Below, piece after piece: positions 26,747 to 36,500 of a stretch of 64,000 nucleotides of DNA. The position numbers and the translations under genes are program-made. The DNA comes from Pseudomonadota bacterium (GTDB taxonomy: Bacteria; Pseudomonadota; Gammaproteobacteria; Xanthomonadales; Xanthomonadaceae), in contig JAFEBW010000060.1 of assembly GCA_018242445.1 (NCBI GenBank), positions 88,675 to 152,674 of the forward strand. Direction: 5' to 3'. Under the pieces are notes generated by a model. The model ran no database searches. It was not told where the DNA came from and saw nothing but the letters and a program-made list of their open reading frames with translations. Within the stretch, counting starts at the first letter, position 1. Every line of letters begins with the position of its first letter.

Positions 26747-27870
26747 CATGGCCGATGACCTGGCATCAGCGAAACGGCCGGCACGGATCGCAGTACGTCC
26801 GCATCAATCCACGCCCGACACCGCGGCGTGTTCCACGCGATTGCCGCCGGCCCGTCTGGCGCGCGCGAGGGCGTCGTCGGCCGCCCCTTGAACAGGGCGA
26901 TCGCATCCTCGCCATGCCCTTCGTCCAGCGCGGCCACACCCAGGCTCACGGTCGTGGTGGCCGTGCACGCGCCGCGCACATGCGCGATGGATTCGATCTC
27001 CTGGCGCAGGGCTTCGGCCAAGGTCAGGCTGCCCGGCAACGGCGTGCCGGGCAGGACGATGCAGAACGCGCCAACGCCGACGCGACCGGCGATATCCACC
27101 TGCCGCAGTTCGTCGCGCACCGCCGCGCCGACATTGAGCAACACGGTGTCGCTCATGGCGGGTGCCGAAGGGCCGTCGATGGCCTCGAAGCGATCGATGT
27201 CCAGAACCGCCAACGACAGCGGCGTGCCGAACCGGCGCGCACGTTCCACTTCGATGTCGAGGCGTTCGAGCAGGGCCTGCCGGTGCAGCAATCCGGTCGC
27301 CTCGTCCACCGACGCCAGCCGCTCGCCGCCTGCCCGCCCCTGCTCCAGAGCGCGTCGATCCGCGCGCGCCTGCATCAACGCCATCGCCTGCCGCGCCAAA
27401 CCGGACAGCAGGCGCAGGCGATCGGCGTCCAGCGTGCCGGTGCGGGTGTCGAACACCGAGAGCACGCCGATGCGCTGGCCGTCGCCGGTGCGCAGGCAAG
27501 CGCCGGCATACCCGCGTTGCGGCGAGGCTTGCGAGGTTCCGAATCGATCAGCCGTGCGCGGATCGGCGGCGAGGTCGGGTATCGACGAGGGATCCTCGTC
27601 GAGGATGGCCCAGGCTTCCGGGCAGGCCGCGCGCAGCAACGATCCGGCCTGCATGCCGAATGCGGCCTTGATCCACACGCGGTCGCGGTCGATCAGCGCC
27701 AGCCGCGCCTGCGGCATGGCGCACACGCGCGCGGCGATTTCCACGAGGAAGTCGAAGGCTTCTTCGGGCGGCGTATCGAGCAAGCCGCAGCGGTGCACGG
27801 CGGCAATCCGCGCCTCGTCGTCGGCGGATCCAGGCGTGCCGTCGCTGGTGGATTGCGGTTCGCTCATCAT
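26746..27870 (-). pseudogene. GAF protein with degenerate GGDEF domain and C-terminal frameshift
   Basis: As read, a 374-aa protein: GAF domain about residues 15-165 (LLDTPPEEAFDFLVEIAARVCAMPQARLALIDRDRVWIKA), then a GGDEF-like domain (ATGLLHRQALLERLDIEVERARRFGTPLSLAVLDIDRFEAI). The active-site signature is GVGAF instead of GGDEF, so no cyclase activity is expected, but an RxxD I-site (RQVD) is kept five residues upstream. After IALFKG the reading frame leaves the family: the expected A-D-D-A-L-A-R-A-R-R-A-G-G-N-R-V ending is present in another frame, pointing to a one-base indel in the C/G run at 26884-26887. The restored frame would stop at 26804. It may be a c-di-GMP receptor damaged by mutation, or an assembly error. 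In-frame ATGs at 27882 and 27867 are alternative starts. Confidence 0.75.
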
Positions 27871-27975
27871 GATGAACCCCATCGTAGATCACGCACCAGC
27901 TTCCGCGTCGCAGGCAATACGGTCAAGCTGCCCGGCTGCAGCAGTCCGGCAGCAAACCCATCGCCCGCCCGGGCT

Positions 27976-28227
27976 TCAGCGCAGGCGATGCCGCGCGCCC
28001 CTGCCGGCGCCCGCTTGTTCGCGGTCGCGCGATTCCTGACAGCCCACGCACAGGCGCACCCCGGGCACGGCCTTGCGCCGCGCCGGCGGGATCGGCGCGT
28101 CGCAGTCTTCGCATCGCGAACGGCCGGTACCTTGCGGCAAACCCGCGCGCGCCCGCGCGATGGCGTCCTGGATGGTCGCGTCGATCTGCTCGTGCACCGC
28201 GCCCTCGCCCGCCCAACCGGTGGCCAT
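27976..28227 (-). CDS. ybiI: DksA/TraR-type zinc-finger protein, YbiI-like
   Basis: An 83-aa soluble protein closely resembling E. coli YbiI: ATGWAGEGAVHEQIDATIQD near the start, then DAIARARAGLPQG, CEDC and PIPPARRKAVPGVRLCVGCQE. Two CxxC pairs (CEDC, CVGC) form the DksA/TraR zinc finger. It lacks the long coiled-coil arm of DksA, so direct RNA-polymerase modulation as by DksA is uncertain. ATG 28227 is preferred because MATGWA matches the YbiI N-terminus; the longer in-frame form adds unrelated residues. It is divergent from the haem-DGC gene. Confidence 0.88.
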   Translation of the reverse strand: MATGWAGEGAVHEQIDATIQDAIARARAGLPQGTGRSRCEDCDAPIPPARRKAVPGVRLCVGCQESRDREQAGAGRGARHRLR

Positions 28228-28354
28228 GTCGCTGCCCTCGATATCCTCTCCCCGCAGCATACGCCTGCATCGTGGCGGGCATTGGGTATGATGCGGGCGG
28301 GGATCGTCGCCATCGCTGGCGTCTACTGCCAGCGACCGTCAGGGGAGCCGGTTC

Positions 28355-29593
28355 ATGTCGTTGCGTCTGAAATTCAACCTCGTGCTGATCAGCGTGTTCC
28401 TGCTCGGGGTGATCGTCGCGGGCATCTACTACGACCGCTATCTGGAGCAGTACGCGCTCGACGACGTGCAGTACAACTCGCAGGTGCTGATGGAGACCGC
28501 GCTGGCGGTGCGCGGCTACACCACCGACAACATCAAGCCGCACCTCGACCCGCTCAACGCGCAGACCTTCCTGCCCGAGACGGTGCCGGCGTTCTCCGCC
28601 ACCGAGGTGGTGCACCGCCTGCAGAGCCGCTACGTCGGCTACGACTACAAGGAAGCGGTGCTGGATCCGAGCAATCCGCGCGACCGCGCGGCCGACTGGG
28701 AAGCGGAGATCATCCAGCGCTTCCGCGCCGGCCACGACGGCAAGGAGATCACCGGCTTCCACGGCGAGGGCATGGCGCGCACGATGTACGTCGCCCGCCC
28801 GATCAAGATCACCAACCCGGCGTGCCTGGCCTGCCATTCCACGCCCGCGGCCGCGCCGCCATCGATGATCAAGGTGTACGGATCGAAGAACGGTTTCGGC
28901 TGGAAGCTGGGCGACATCATCGGCATCCAGTTGGTGCAGGTGCCGGTGTTCTATCCTATGGAAAAGGCGCGGCGCACCTTCGCCAGCTTCATGATCTCGC
29001 TGCTGGCGATCTTCGCGACGATGTTCGCGGCGATGAACATCGCCCTGTCCGGCTTCGTGATCGGGCCGATGGCGCGCTTGAACCGCAAACTGGAGGATCT
29101 GGCCACCCGCGACTTCCTCACCGACCTGGTCAACCGGCGACGCTTCTTCGAGCAACTCACGGCGGCCATGTCCGAGGCGCGGATCCGGAACTTCGGCCTG
29201 TCGGTGATCATGCTCGATCTGGATTTTTTCAAGCGCATCAACGACACCTTCGGCCACGACAGCGGCGACATGGTGCTCAAGAACGCCGCCCTGCGCGTGC
29301 GCGAATTGCTGCGCAGCTCCGACTGCGCGGCGCGCTTCGGCGGGGAGGAGTTCTGCATCCTGCTGCGCGAGACGCGGATCGACGCGGCGGCAGCATTGGC
29401 CGAGGCGGTGCGGGCGAAGATCGCCGACGCGCCGTTCGGCGACGTGGGCAAGGTCAGCGCCAGCTTCGGGGTGGCCGAGTGGGACCACACCGAAGACGGC
29501 CACACCCTGCTTTCGCGCGCCGACAAGGCGCTGTATGTCGCCAAGGAAACCGGCCGCAACAAGGTGGTGCGCGCCGAAAGCAACGCCGGCTGA
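28355..29593 (+). CDS. Diguanylate cyclase with periplasmic DUF3365/Tll0287-like c-type haem sensor
   Basis: A 412-aa membrane protein: an N-terminal helix (FNLVLISVFLLGVIVAGIYY), a periplasmic domain of about 190 residues, a second helix (FMISLLAIFATMFAAMNIALSGFVIG), and a GGDEF domain (ARFGGEEF) with I-site RSSD. The periplasmic part has the Tll0287/DUF3365 pattern, with a single CxxCH haem-attachment motif (PACLACHSTP, about residue 168) and FVIGP-type junctions. It is therefore expected to bind one covalent haem c and to convert a redox or gas signal into c-di-GMP. Both the catalytic site and the feedback site look intact. Confidence 0.9.
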   Translation: MSLRLKFNLVLISVFLLGVIVAGIYYDRYLEQYALDDVQYNSQVLMETALAVRGYTTDNIKPHLDPLNAQTFLPETVPAFSATEVVHRLQSRYVGYDYKEAVLDPSNPRDRAADWEAEIIQRFRAGHDGKEITGFHGEGMARTMYVARPIKITNPACLACHSTPAAAPPSMIKVYGSKNGFGWKLGDIIGIQLVQVPVFYPMEKARRTFASFMISLLAIFATMFAAMNIALSGFVIGPMARLNRKLEDLATRDFLTDLVNRRRFFEQLTAAMSEARIRNFGLSVIMLDLDFFKRINDTFGHDSGDMVLKNAALRVRELLRSSDCAARFGGEEFCILLRETRIDAAAALAEAVRAKIADAPFGDVGKVSASFGVAEWDHTEDGHTLLSRADKALYVAKETGRNKVVRAESNAG

Positions 29594-29610
29594 CCGCGCC
29601 ACGCGACCAT

Positions 29611-29629
29611 CCCCGCCATGTGGGCGGGG
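29611..29629 (+). terminator. Hairpin after the haem-sensor cyclase gene
   Basis: A 7-bp perfect stem, CCCCGCC / GGCGGGG, with a 5-base loop lies 17 bp after the stop. There is no clear T-run (TTCAG follows), so it may be a Rho-independent terminator of modest strength or only a stabilising structure. Confidence 0.4.
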
Positions 29630-29651
29630 TTCAGCGCCGACCTGCCCGCAT

Positions 29652-29691
29652 GGTATAAAGTTCCCCCATCGCCACGTTCTAGGTGGCGATG
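29652..29691 (+). promoter_or_regulatory. Putative -10 element and 5'-UTR hairpin upstream of the His/Ala-rich protein gene
   Basis: A TATAAAG sequence (about 29653-29660) looks like a -10 box, and is followed within 10 bases by a perfect 9-bp hairpin, CATCGCCAC (29667-29675) and GTGGCGATG (29683-29691), with a 7-base loop. The hairpin ends about 15 bases before the AGGAG of the downstream gene, so it would form in the 5' UTR. The role is inferred; no matching riboswitch class was recognised. Confidence 0.45.
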
Positions 29692-29718
29692 CAATCACCA
29701 ACAAAAAGGAGTTTCCGC

Positions 29719-30060
29719 ATGAACGCCCGTGCCCTTCTCATCGCTTCCGGACTGGCCCTCGCCTTCGCCGCCCCGGCGTTCGCGCAGGACGCCGCTTCCC
29801 CGGCCGCCGCATCGGCCGCTTCCGAGCACGCCGCCAAGCCGGCCAAGCACCACCACGCCGCCAAGCACCACGAAGCCGCAGCCTCAGCCGCTTCCGACGC
29901 CGGCGACGCCGCCGCTGCGCCGGCCGCCGATGCCGCCAAGCCCGCCAAGAAGCACCACGCCCACAAGGCCCGCGGCCACCACGACAAGCTCGACCACAGC
30001 TACGACGACAAGCCGGTGAACCCGCCGGTGAGCAAGTTCACCATCCCCGCCGGCCAGTAA
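29719..30060 (+). CDS. Small secreted His/Ala/Lys-rich protein
   Basis: A 113-aa exported protein with a clean signal peptide (ALLIASGLALAFAAPAFAQ). The mature part is low complexity: alternating alanine/proline-rich segments and histidine clusters (KHHHAAKHHE, KKHHAHKARGHHDKLDH), with a C-terminal tail KPVNPPVSKFTIPAGQ. His clusters could bind metals such as nickel, copper or zinc. AGGAG lies 8 bases before ATG 29719. No family is recognised; the composition may simply reflect a cationic periplasmic linker protein. Confidence 0.75.
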   Translation: MNARALLIASGLALAFAAPAFAQDAASPAAASAASEHAAKPAKHHHAAKHHEAAASAASDAGDAAAAPAADAAKPAKKHHAHKARGHHDKLDHSYDDKPVNPPVSKFTIPAGQ

Positions 30061-30077
30061 GTCGGTTCATGCATCCG

Positions 30078-30107
30078 CGCCACCCGCATCGATCGATCCG
30101 GGTGGCG
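30078..30107 (+). terminator. Hairpin after the His/Ala-rich protein gene
   Basis: A perfect 9-bp stem, CGCCACCCG / CGGGTGGCG, with a 12-base loop starts 17 bp after the stop. It lacks a T-run. Probably a transcript-end or stability structure. Confidence 0.45.
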
Positions 30108-30197
30108 TGGTGCCGTTCGCCAAACTGCTTCCGTGAGTCGTGATCGCGGAACCGCATCCGCCGCATGCGCCTTCGTCGCACTCGCCACGATGACGCC

Positions 30198-30677
30198 ATG
30201 AAACCCATCGATGCGCGCGGGCGGCTCGCCTGCCTGCTGGCCGCGGCCATCCTGTCCGGCGGCTGCGCAACCACCCCGCATCCAGCACCGGTACCGGTCG
30301 TCGCCGCGCCGACGTTGCCCGCATCCGAGTTCACCGTCGCCGCCGTCCAGCTCGACGCATGGAACGCGCTCGGGCAGATTCTCGTGAACACGCAGGGCGT
30401 GACCTACAACGCGCGTGCGCAGATGATGGGGCTGTACGACGTGGACTACCGCGGCGAACGCATCCTGCTCATCGCCCACGGCCTCGTGCTCGACGCCACG
30501 ATCCTCACCCCGACGACGCAGATCCGCGCGACCACGGCCGACGGCAAGCCGGCCACCAGCGCTGCCGCGTTCGACCTGCTGGCGCAACTGCAGGCGCGCC
30601 TGCCGGATGAGTTGCATGCGCTGGCATCCCTGCCCGCCCCGACCCCGCCGACCAAAGCTCGCCGCAAGCGGCGCTGA
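30198..30677 (+). CDS. Hypothetical lipoprotein
   Basis: A 159-aa protein with a lipoprotein signal (RLACLLAAAILSGGCATTP; lipobox LSGGC). The mature part contains FTVAAVQLDAWNALGQILVNTQGVTYNARAQMMGLYDVDYRGERILLIAHGLVLD, a mix of helix and strands, and a C-terminal Pro/Lys/Arg-rich tail (TPPTKARRKRR). No family is recognised. It is probably an outer-membrane lipoprotein. A small 138-bp gap separates it from the preceding secreted protein gene; it converges on the PEP-mutase-family gene. Confidence 0.75.
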   Translation: MKPIDARGRLACLLAAAILSGGCATTPHPAPVPVVAAPTLPASEFTVAAVQLDAWNALGQILVNTQGVTYNARAQMMGLYDVDYRGERILLIAHGLVLDATILTPTTQIRATTADGKPATSAAAFDLLAQLQARLPDELHALASLPAPTPPTKARRKRR

Positions 30678-30731
30678 CATCGCATCGGCGAGTTGCGCTA
30701 CTTATCGCGTCATGCGCCGACCGGCACCGGC

Positions 30732-31568
30732 TCAGCCCTGCGCGAACAAGCCCTGCGCATCGGCATAGCTGAAATCCGCCGCCAGCGCGTCGAAGCCGCC
30801 TTCGTCCAGCACGCGCCGCAGCGCATGATCGACCGCGCCCAGCGCCAGCGTGGCCAGCCGCGTCGCCGTGCTCACGCGCGCCACGCCCAGCGCGGCGAGT
30901 TCGCGCAGAGGCGGCACGCCCGCGCCGGCCGCCACGTTCACCGGCGCTGCGACGGCGCGGATGAAGGCTGCCAGCGTGGCGCGATCAGCCAGCCCCAGCG
31001 GATAGATGCCATCGGCACCCGCGTCCAGATAGGCCTGCGCACGGGCGATGGCATCGGGCAAATGCTCGGCGGGATCGGCCGCCGGATGCAGCCAATGATC
31101 GACGCGCGCATTGATGAAGATCGGCACGCCGGCGGCAGCGGCCGCCGCGCGCGCGGCGGCGATCCGCGCCGCGGCCTCGTCGATTGGACGCAGCGGCCCG
31201 TGCCCGGGCAGGCCGTCCTCGAGGTTGATGCCGACCGCGCCGGCGGCGATCACCGCACGCACGCTGACCTCGACTTCCGCCGCGGCGCTTCCGTAGCCGC
31301 CCTCGAAATCCACGCTCACCGGCACCTCCACCGCGCGGGTGATGCGCGCCACCGCCGCCAGCACGTCCGCCAATGGCACGCATTCGCCATCGGCATAACC
31401 CAGCGACCACGCCATGCCGCCGCTGGTGGTGGCCACCGCGGCAAATCCGCGACGGGCGAACAAGGCCGCGCTGCCGGCATCCCAGGCATTGGGCAGCAAC
31501 AGGATCGAAGTGCGATCGTGCAGGCGGCGAAAGGTCTGTGCGCGTGCGACCTGTAGGGCGTGATCCAT
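30732..31568 (-). CDS. Isocitrate lyase/phosphoenolpyruvate mutase superfamily protein
   Basis: A 278-aa TIM-barrel enzyme. PNAWDAGSAALFARRGFAAVATTSGGMAWSLGYADGE is the N-terminal signature; SVDFEGGYG supplies the metal-binding Asp/Glu region and GAVGINLEDGLPG the second acidic motif. Members of this branch include phosphonopyruvate hydrolase, oxaloacetase and 2-methylisocitrate lyase-like enzymes. The catalytic KKCGH of true isocitrate lyase is missing. The reaction (C-C or P-C bond cleavage of a 2-oxo or 2-hydroxy acid) cannot be specified further. Confidence 0.87.
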   Translation of the reverse strand: MDHALQVARAQTFRRLHDRTSILLLPNAWDAGSAALFARRGFAAVATTSGGMAWSLGYADGECVPLADVLAAVARITRAVEVPVSVDFEGGYGSAAAEVEVSVRAVIAAGAVGINLEDGLPGHGPLRPIDEAAARIAAARAAAAAAGVPIFINARVDHWLHPAADPAEHLPDAIARAQAYLDAGADGIYPLGLADRATLAAFIRAVAAPVNVAAGAGVPPLRELAALGVARVSTATRLATLALGAVDHALRRVLDEGGFDALAADFSYADAQGLFAQG

Positions 31569-31669
31569 GAACCGTTCCTGCCGGAAACAAGGCTTCAAGG
31601 CTACGCCGATATCAGGCACGAGGCTCCCTTCCGCGCTGACATGCAGGGCTGACATGCATCATGGAAACC

Positions 31670-31840
31670 CGACACGCCTGTCACCATACTACTGACGATC
31701 CCGGTGAATGGCGCCACCACCGAGAGTGACAAAGACTGCACCAACACGCCCTCCCCCACTTGCGGGGGAGGATTGGGGTGGGGGCAGCGCGCTGGAAATA
31801 CCCCCATCCCAGCCTTCCCCCGCAAGCGGGGGAAGGAGCC
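31670..31840. repeat. Composite hairpin repeat upstream of the cysteine synthase-like gene
   Basis: Contains a CTGTCACCAT module at 31677-31686, then hairpins CTCCCCCACT/TGCGGGGGAG (31751-31770) and CCTTCCCCCGC/GCGGGGGAAGG (31813-31836). There is no stop codon through this DNA in the frame of the downstream gene, so automated start calls tend to extend into it. The second palindrome of the longer composites is missing here. Confidence 0.75.
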
Positions 31841-31914
31841 CAAGCAGCTTGGTCGCATGGCCAAGGCAAGGAGCAGTCGCCCTTTCACGTTCACGTCAGC
31901 CCGCGAGCCCCGCC

Positions 31915-32865
31915 ATGCCCATCCGCTATCCCACCGTCTCGACCAGCATCCTCGACGCCATCGGCGACACCCCGCTGCTGGAGATCGAGGAGGGCATCTT
32001 CGCCAAGTGCGAGTTCCTCAATCCTTCCGGCTCGATCAAGGCGCGCATCGCCAAGCACATCATCGAGCGCGCCGAGGCGAGCGGGGCGATCAAGCCCGGC
32101 GACACCATCGTCGAGGCCACCTCCGGCAACACCGGCAACGCCTTCGCGATGGTCGCGGCGGTCAAGGGCTATCGGATGCTCGTGGTGATGCCCGAGGGCC
32201 TGTCCAGCGAGCGCGTCGCCATTTCCCGCGCGTTCGGTGCCGAGGTGCTGTTCTGCGGCAGCTTCCACGTCAATGCCGCGCTCGAGCGCGCGCGCGAGCT
32301 CGGCCGCCAGCCGGGCTTCTTCTTCCCGGGCCAGTTCGAATCGGAATGGAACGTGGAGGAAAACCGCGAGTGGCTGGGCCCGGAGATCCTCGCGCAACTG
32401 CCGGCCGGGCGCGTGCCCGACGCCTTCGTGCACGGCGTGGGCACCGGCGGCACCCTGATCGGCGTGGGACAGGCCTTCCGCAAGGCCAATCCGAACGTGC
32501 GCCTGTTCGCGATGGAGCCATCGGAGTCGCGCACCATCCTGTGCGGCGAGGTGGCGCTGCACCAGATCGAGGGCATCTCCGACGGCTTCGTGCCGGGCAT
32601 CTTCGCCCGCCACCGCGCGCTGGTCGGCGACACCACCTCCGTCGCCAGCGCCGATGCGGTGGCGCAGATGCGCCAGCTCGCACGCACCCGCGGGCTGTTC
32701 TGCGGGCCCAGTTCCGGCGCGCACCTGATCGCCGCACGCCATGTGCGCGAGCAGTATCCGGAGCTGAAGACCATCGTCACCATCTTCGACGACGAGGGCG
32801 AGAAGTACCTGCACGATTTCTTCATGCACCCGCAGGCCGAACACAAGCCGCTGCCGTTCCATTGA
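31915..32865 (+). CDS. PLP-dependent cysteine synthase family protein
   Basis: A 316-aa fold-type II PLP enzyme. The PLP-binding Lys is in LNPSGSIKARIAKHII (about residue 42), the substrate-binding loop is EATSGNTGNAFAMVAAVKGY, and the phosphate-binding GVGTGGTLIGVGQAF is near residue 180. The family makes cysteine from O-acetylserine and sulfide, or performs related beta-replacement. Divergence from canonical CysK (GDTPLLEIEEGIFAKCEFLNPSGSIKAR) leaves CysM-, CBS- or other synthase specificity open. ATG 31915 is chosen because all family similarity begins there. Confidence 0.88.
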   Translation: MPIRYPTVSTSILDAIGDTPLLEIEEGIFAKCEFLNPSGSIKARIAKHIIERAEASGAIKPGDTIVEATSGNTGNAFAMVAAVKGYRMLVVMPEGLSSERVAISRAFGAEVLFCGSFHVNAALERARELGRQPGFFFPGQFESEWNVEENREWLGPEILAQLPAGRVPDAFVHGVGTGGTLIGVGQAFRKANPNVRLFAMEPSESRTILCGEVALHQIEGISDGFVPGIFARHRALVGDTTSVASADAVAQMRQLARTRGLFCGPSSGAHLIAARHVREQYPELKTIVTIFDDEGEKYLHDFFMHPQAEHKPLPFH

Positions 32866-32914
32866 ATCAAGATTTGTCTTGCGGTTGCGATTTCGAATTC
32901 ACGAGGGATATCCC

Positions 32915-33385
32915 ATGACCCAGCGTTTCGATTACCGGCAAGCCTCGCCGGACGGTTTCAAGGCCATCCTCGGCCTGCAACGGCACGTGGACGGTTGCGG
33001 GATCGAGCACGCGCTGCTCGAACTGGTCAAGACCCGCGCTTCGCAGATCAACGGCTGCGCCTACTGCCTGGACATGCACACCAAGGACGCGCGCGCGGCT
33101 GGTGAAACCGAACAGCGCCTGTACCTGCTGAACGCATGGCGCGAATCGCCCTTCTACAGCGAGCGCGAGCGCGCCGCGCTGGCATGGACGGAAGCCTTGA
33201 CGACGATTTCCGAACACGGCGTGCCCGACGACGTGTACGTACAGGCACGCGCGCAGTTCAGCGAGCAGGAACTGGTCGACCTGTCGCTGGCGGTGATCGT
33301 GATCAACGGCTGGAACCGGCTGGCGATTCCGTTCCGCGCCGAGCCCGGGCACTACCAGCCGGGCGACCACGCCCCGGCGCGCTGA
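32915..33385 (+). CDS. AhpD-like carboxymuconolactone decarboxylase family protein
   Basis: A 156-aa all-helical protein. The redox motif C-x-x-C-x3-H is present as NGCAYCLDMHTKDARAAG (about residues 46-63), as in alkylhydroperoxidase AhpD-like proteins. The two Cys and the His would form the peroxidase site. The flanks ALLELVKTRASQING and SLAVIVINGWNRLAIPFR match the family. It starts 49 bp after the cysteine synthase-like gene on the same strand, so the two are probably cotranscribed, linking thiol supply to peroxide reduction. Confidence 0.9.
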   Translation: MTQRFDYRQASPDGFKAILGLQRHVDGCGIEHALLELVKTRASQINGCAYCLDMHTKDARAAGETEQRLYLLNAWRESPFYSERERAALAWTEALTTISEHGVPDDVYVQARAQFSEQELVDLSLAVIVINGWNRLAIPFRAEPGHYQPGDHAPAR

Positions 33386-33546
33386 CCGCATCGTCACACC
33401 CCGTGCAAGACATGAGCTGACATCGGCAGCCTGGCCAGTCCCCGAAGCGACCCCTGCCTTCGGGCATACTGGGCCCATTCCATACGGGGCTCAGGGACGT
33501 GGGTTCTCGCGGACACCGGGAGTTCGGGCGCGAAGCACGACGCAAG

Positions 33547-36500
33547 ATGCCAGCAAGGATGTGCGCGATCGGCATCCTGGCCGGGGCGTGGCTGCTGATC
33601 GCCTCGATGTTCGCCACGGCAAGCGCCGCGGCGCTGACGGCATCCGTGCAAGCGCTGAATCTGCACGATCTGGGCGCACCCACCTTCACCAGTTTCTCCA
33701 CCCACGACGGCCTGCCCAACACGGTCATCCTGGCCGTGCAGCCCGACCGCGAGGGCTTCGTGTGGGCGGCCACGCCCAACGGCGTGTACCGCTACGACAG
33801 CCAGCGCTGGACGGCCTCCACCGATCCGGCGATGGCCCATCCGGTGGATGCCTTGTATGTGGATCACGAAGGCACGCTGTGGGCGGCGATGACCAGCGAT
33901 GGCCTGGCGCACTGGGACGGCGTGCGCTGGCATGTCGAAAACCGCGCCAGCGGACTGCCCACGCAGGACATCCGCCGCTTCGCCGAAACCAACGACGCGC
34001 AAGGGCACACCACCTTGTGGGCGCTGACCTGGGATCACGGTCTGATGTTCCGCCACGACGGGCGCTGGCAGTTCGACCCCGACAACGCCAGCCTGCCGCC
34101 CAAGGTCATCCTGTCGATGGCGCAGACGACCACGCTCGGCGGCCATCGCCGCCAGTGGGTGGGCAGCAACACCAGCGGCCTGTGGTATCGCGACGAGGGC
34201 ATCCCAGGCTGGAAACCGTGGGATGGACAGGATCTGCGCTCGGTGCAGATCGAGTTTCTGCGCACCACCGTGCAGGATGGCCACGAAGCCCTGTGGATTT
34301 CGGCGATGGGGCTGGGCCTGTGGCGGCTGGACGAGCACGGCTTGCGCCGCTGGAGCATGGCCGAGGGCGGCCTGCCCAGCAATCAGGTCTACGATTTCAC
34401 TGCCACCCGGTCCCGCGACGGCAGTCCGGTGCTGTGGGCGTCCACCCGTGGCGGCCTGGTACGGCTGCATGGCGATCGCGTGCAGGTGTTCGATCGTCGC
34501 CACGGCTTGCCTTCGGACGTGATCCGCGGCGTGTACGCATGGCGCAGCCCGGGCGGCAACAACGTGCTGTGGCTGGCCACCGAAGGCGGCGTGGCGCGCA
34601 CCGTGCTGGACGCCAGCGCCTGGACCACCGCCTCGCTGGCGGGCGCGCACAGCACCGGCGTGTATTCGGTGCTGGTGGATGCCGATGCCGGCGGCCACGA
34701 GCGCCTGTGGGTGGGCGCCAACGATGACGGCCTGAGCCTGTACGACGACGGCCACTGGCGCACCTACACCCAGGCCGACGGCTCCCTCGGCGGCCCCGGC
34801 GTGCGCGTCATCCAGCCCACTCTCGACGGCCCGAAAGGGCTGTGGATCGGGCAGACCGATGCGGTCTTGGCGCGCGAGCGCGACGGCCCGAACGGGCCGG
34901 TCTTCGAGCCGGTGCCCACGCCGTGGCCGCGGCTGAGCGGCGATGCCGTGCTGACCGTGTTCGAGCGGCGCATGGACGGCCACGACGAGTTGTGGGTCGG
35001 CACCCGCACCGGCCTGTATCTGCGCCGCGATGGCGCATGGAGCGCGGTGCGCCTGCCGGGCGTCATGGTTCCCTGGCGCTGCATGAGTTTGATCGAAACG
35101 ATCGACGCCACGGGCCGCCATTGGTTGTGGGCTTCGACCGATCACGGCCTGGCGCGCTTCGACGGCACGCGCTGGGAGGTGTTCGGGCGCGACGCCGGGC
35201 TGCCCGACAACGACCTGATGGCGATCAGCCAAATCCATGAGCACGGCCGCACGGTGCTGTGGATCGGCACCTGGTTCGACGGCATCGCGCGCGTGGACGT
35301 GACCGACCCGACGCACCCGAAGGTGCTGGCCAACGACCTGCCCAAGGCGCCCAACCCTTCCACCTACGGCGCGCTGGCCGATTCGAAAGGCCGCATCTAC
35401 ATCTGCACCAACAACGGCGTGCAGCAACTCACGCCCTTGCGCGACGGCTACCGCTCGCGCGTGTTCACCCGCGCCGACGGCATGGTCCACGACGAATGCA
35501 ACGTCAATGCGCAGTTCATCGACAGCCACGACCGCTACTGGGCCGGCACGCTGGGCGGTTTGACCGTCTACGATCCGCACGCGGAGTTCCACGACGATCA
35601 AGCCAAGCCGTTCAAGCTGCTCGGAGTGCAGGTCAACGGCCATGCGGTCGATGCGAACCCCGTGCAAGTGCCTGCCGGCGCCCGCAACGTCGAGATCCAT
35701 TACGGGCTGCTGTCGTGGAACCGCGAGGACGAATCGCGTTACCGCACCCAGCTCGTAGGCTACGAGTCCACCCCCGACGACTGGAGTGCGGAAGCCTCGC
35801 GCAGCTTCAGCGCCCTGCCGCCGGGGAACTACACCCTGCGGGTGGAAGCGCGCGATTACGCCGGCAACCGCAGCAAGCCGCTGGAGCTGCCCATCGTGGT
35901 TGCCGCGCATTGGTGGCAGCAGCTCTGGGCCGCCTTCACCGGCGTGCTGCTGCTGCTCCTGTGCGGCTATGGCATCGCCCACCTGCGCACGCGCCGCCTG
36001 CGCGCGCAGCGCCGGGCCCTGGAACAGCGCGTCGTCGAACGCACCGCCGAACTCGACGCCGCCAACGCGCGCCTGCTGGAACTGTCCTACACCGATGCCT
36101 TGACCGGCCTTGCCAACCGCCGCCGCCTGCTGGAGCGCATCGACAAGCTGCCGGTGGACGTGGCCGCTGGCACCCCGACCGCATTGGTGTTCATCGACGT
36201 GGATCACTTCAAACAGTTCAACGACACCTTCGGGCACCCCGCGGGCGATGAGGCCCTGCGGGCGGTCGCGCTGGCCCTGCGCGAGCAGGCACCGGCGAAT
36301 GCGCTGGTGGCCCGTTACGGCGGCGAGGAATTCGCCTGCCTGCTGCCCGGATCGGACATCGAGGCCGCCGCGCAGGTCGCCGAGCGCTTCCGCAACGCCG
36401 TCGCCGAACGCGACATCGTGCTGCCGGGCACGGCCCAGGCCCGCCGGGTGACCATCAGCGCCGGCGTCGCCAGCGCGACCATCCACGCCGTCCAGCAGAC

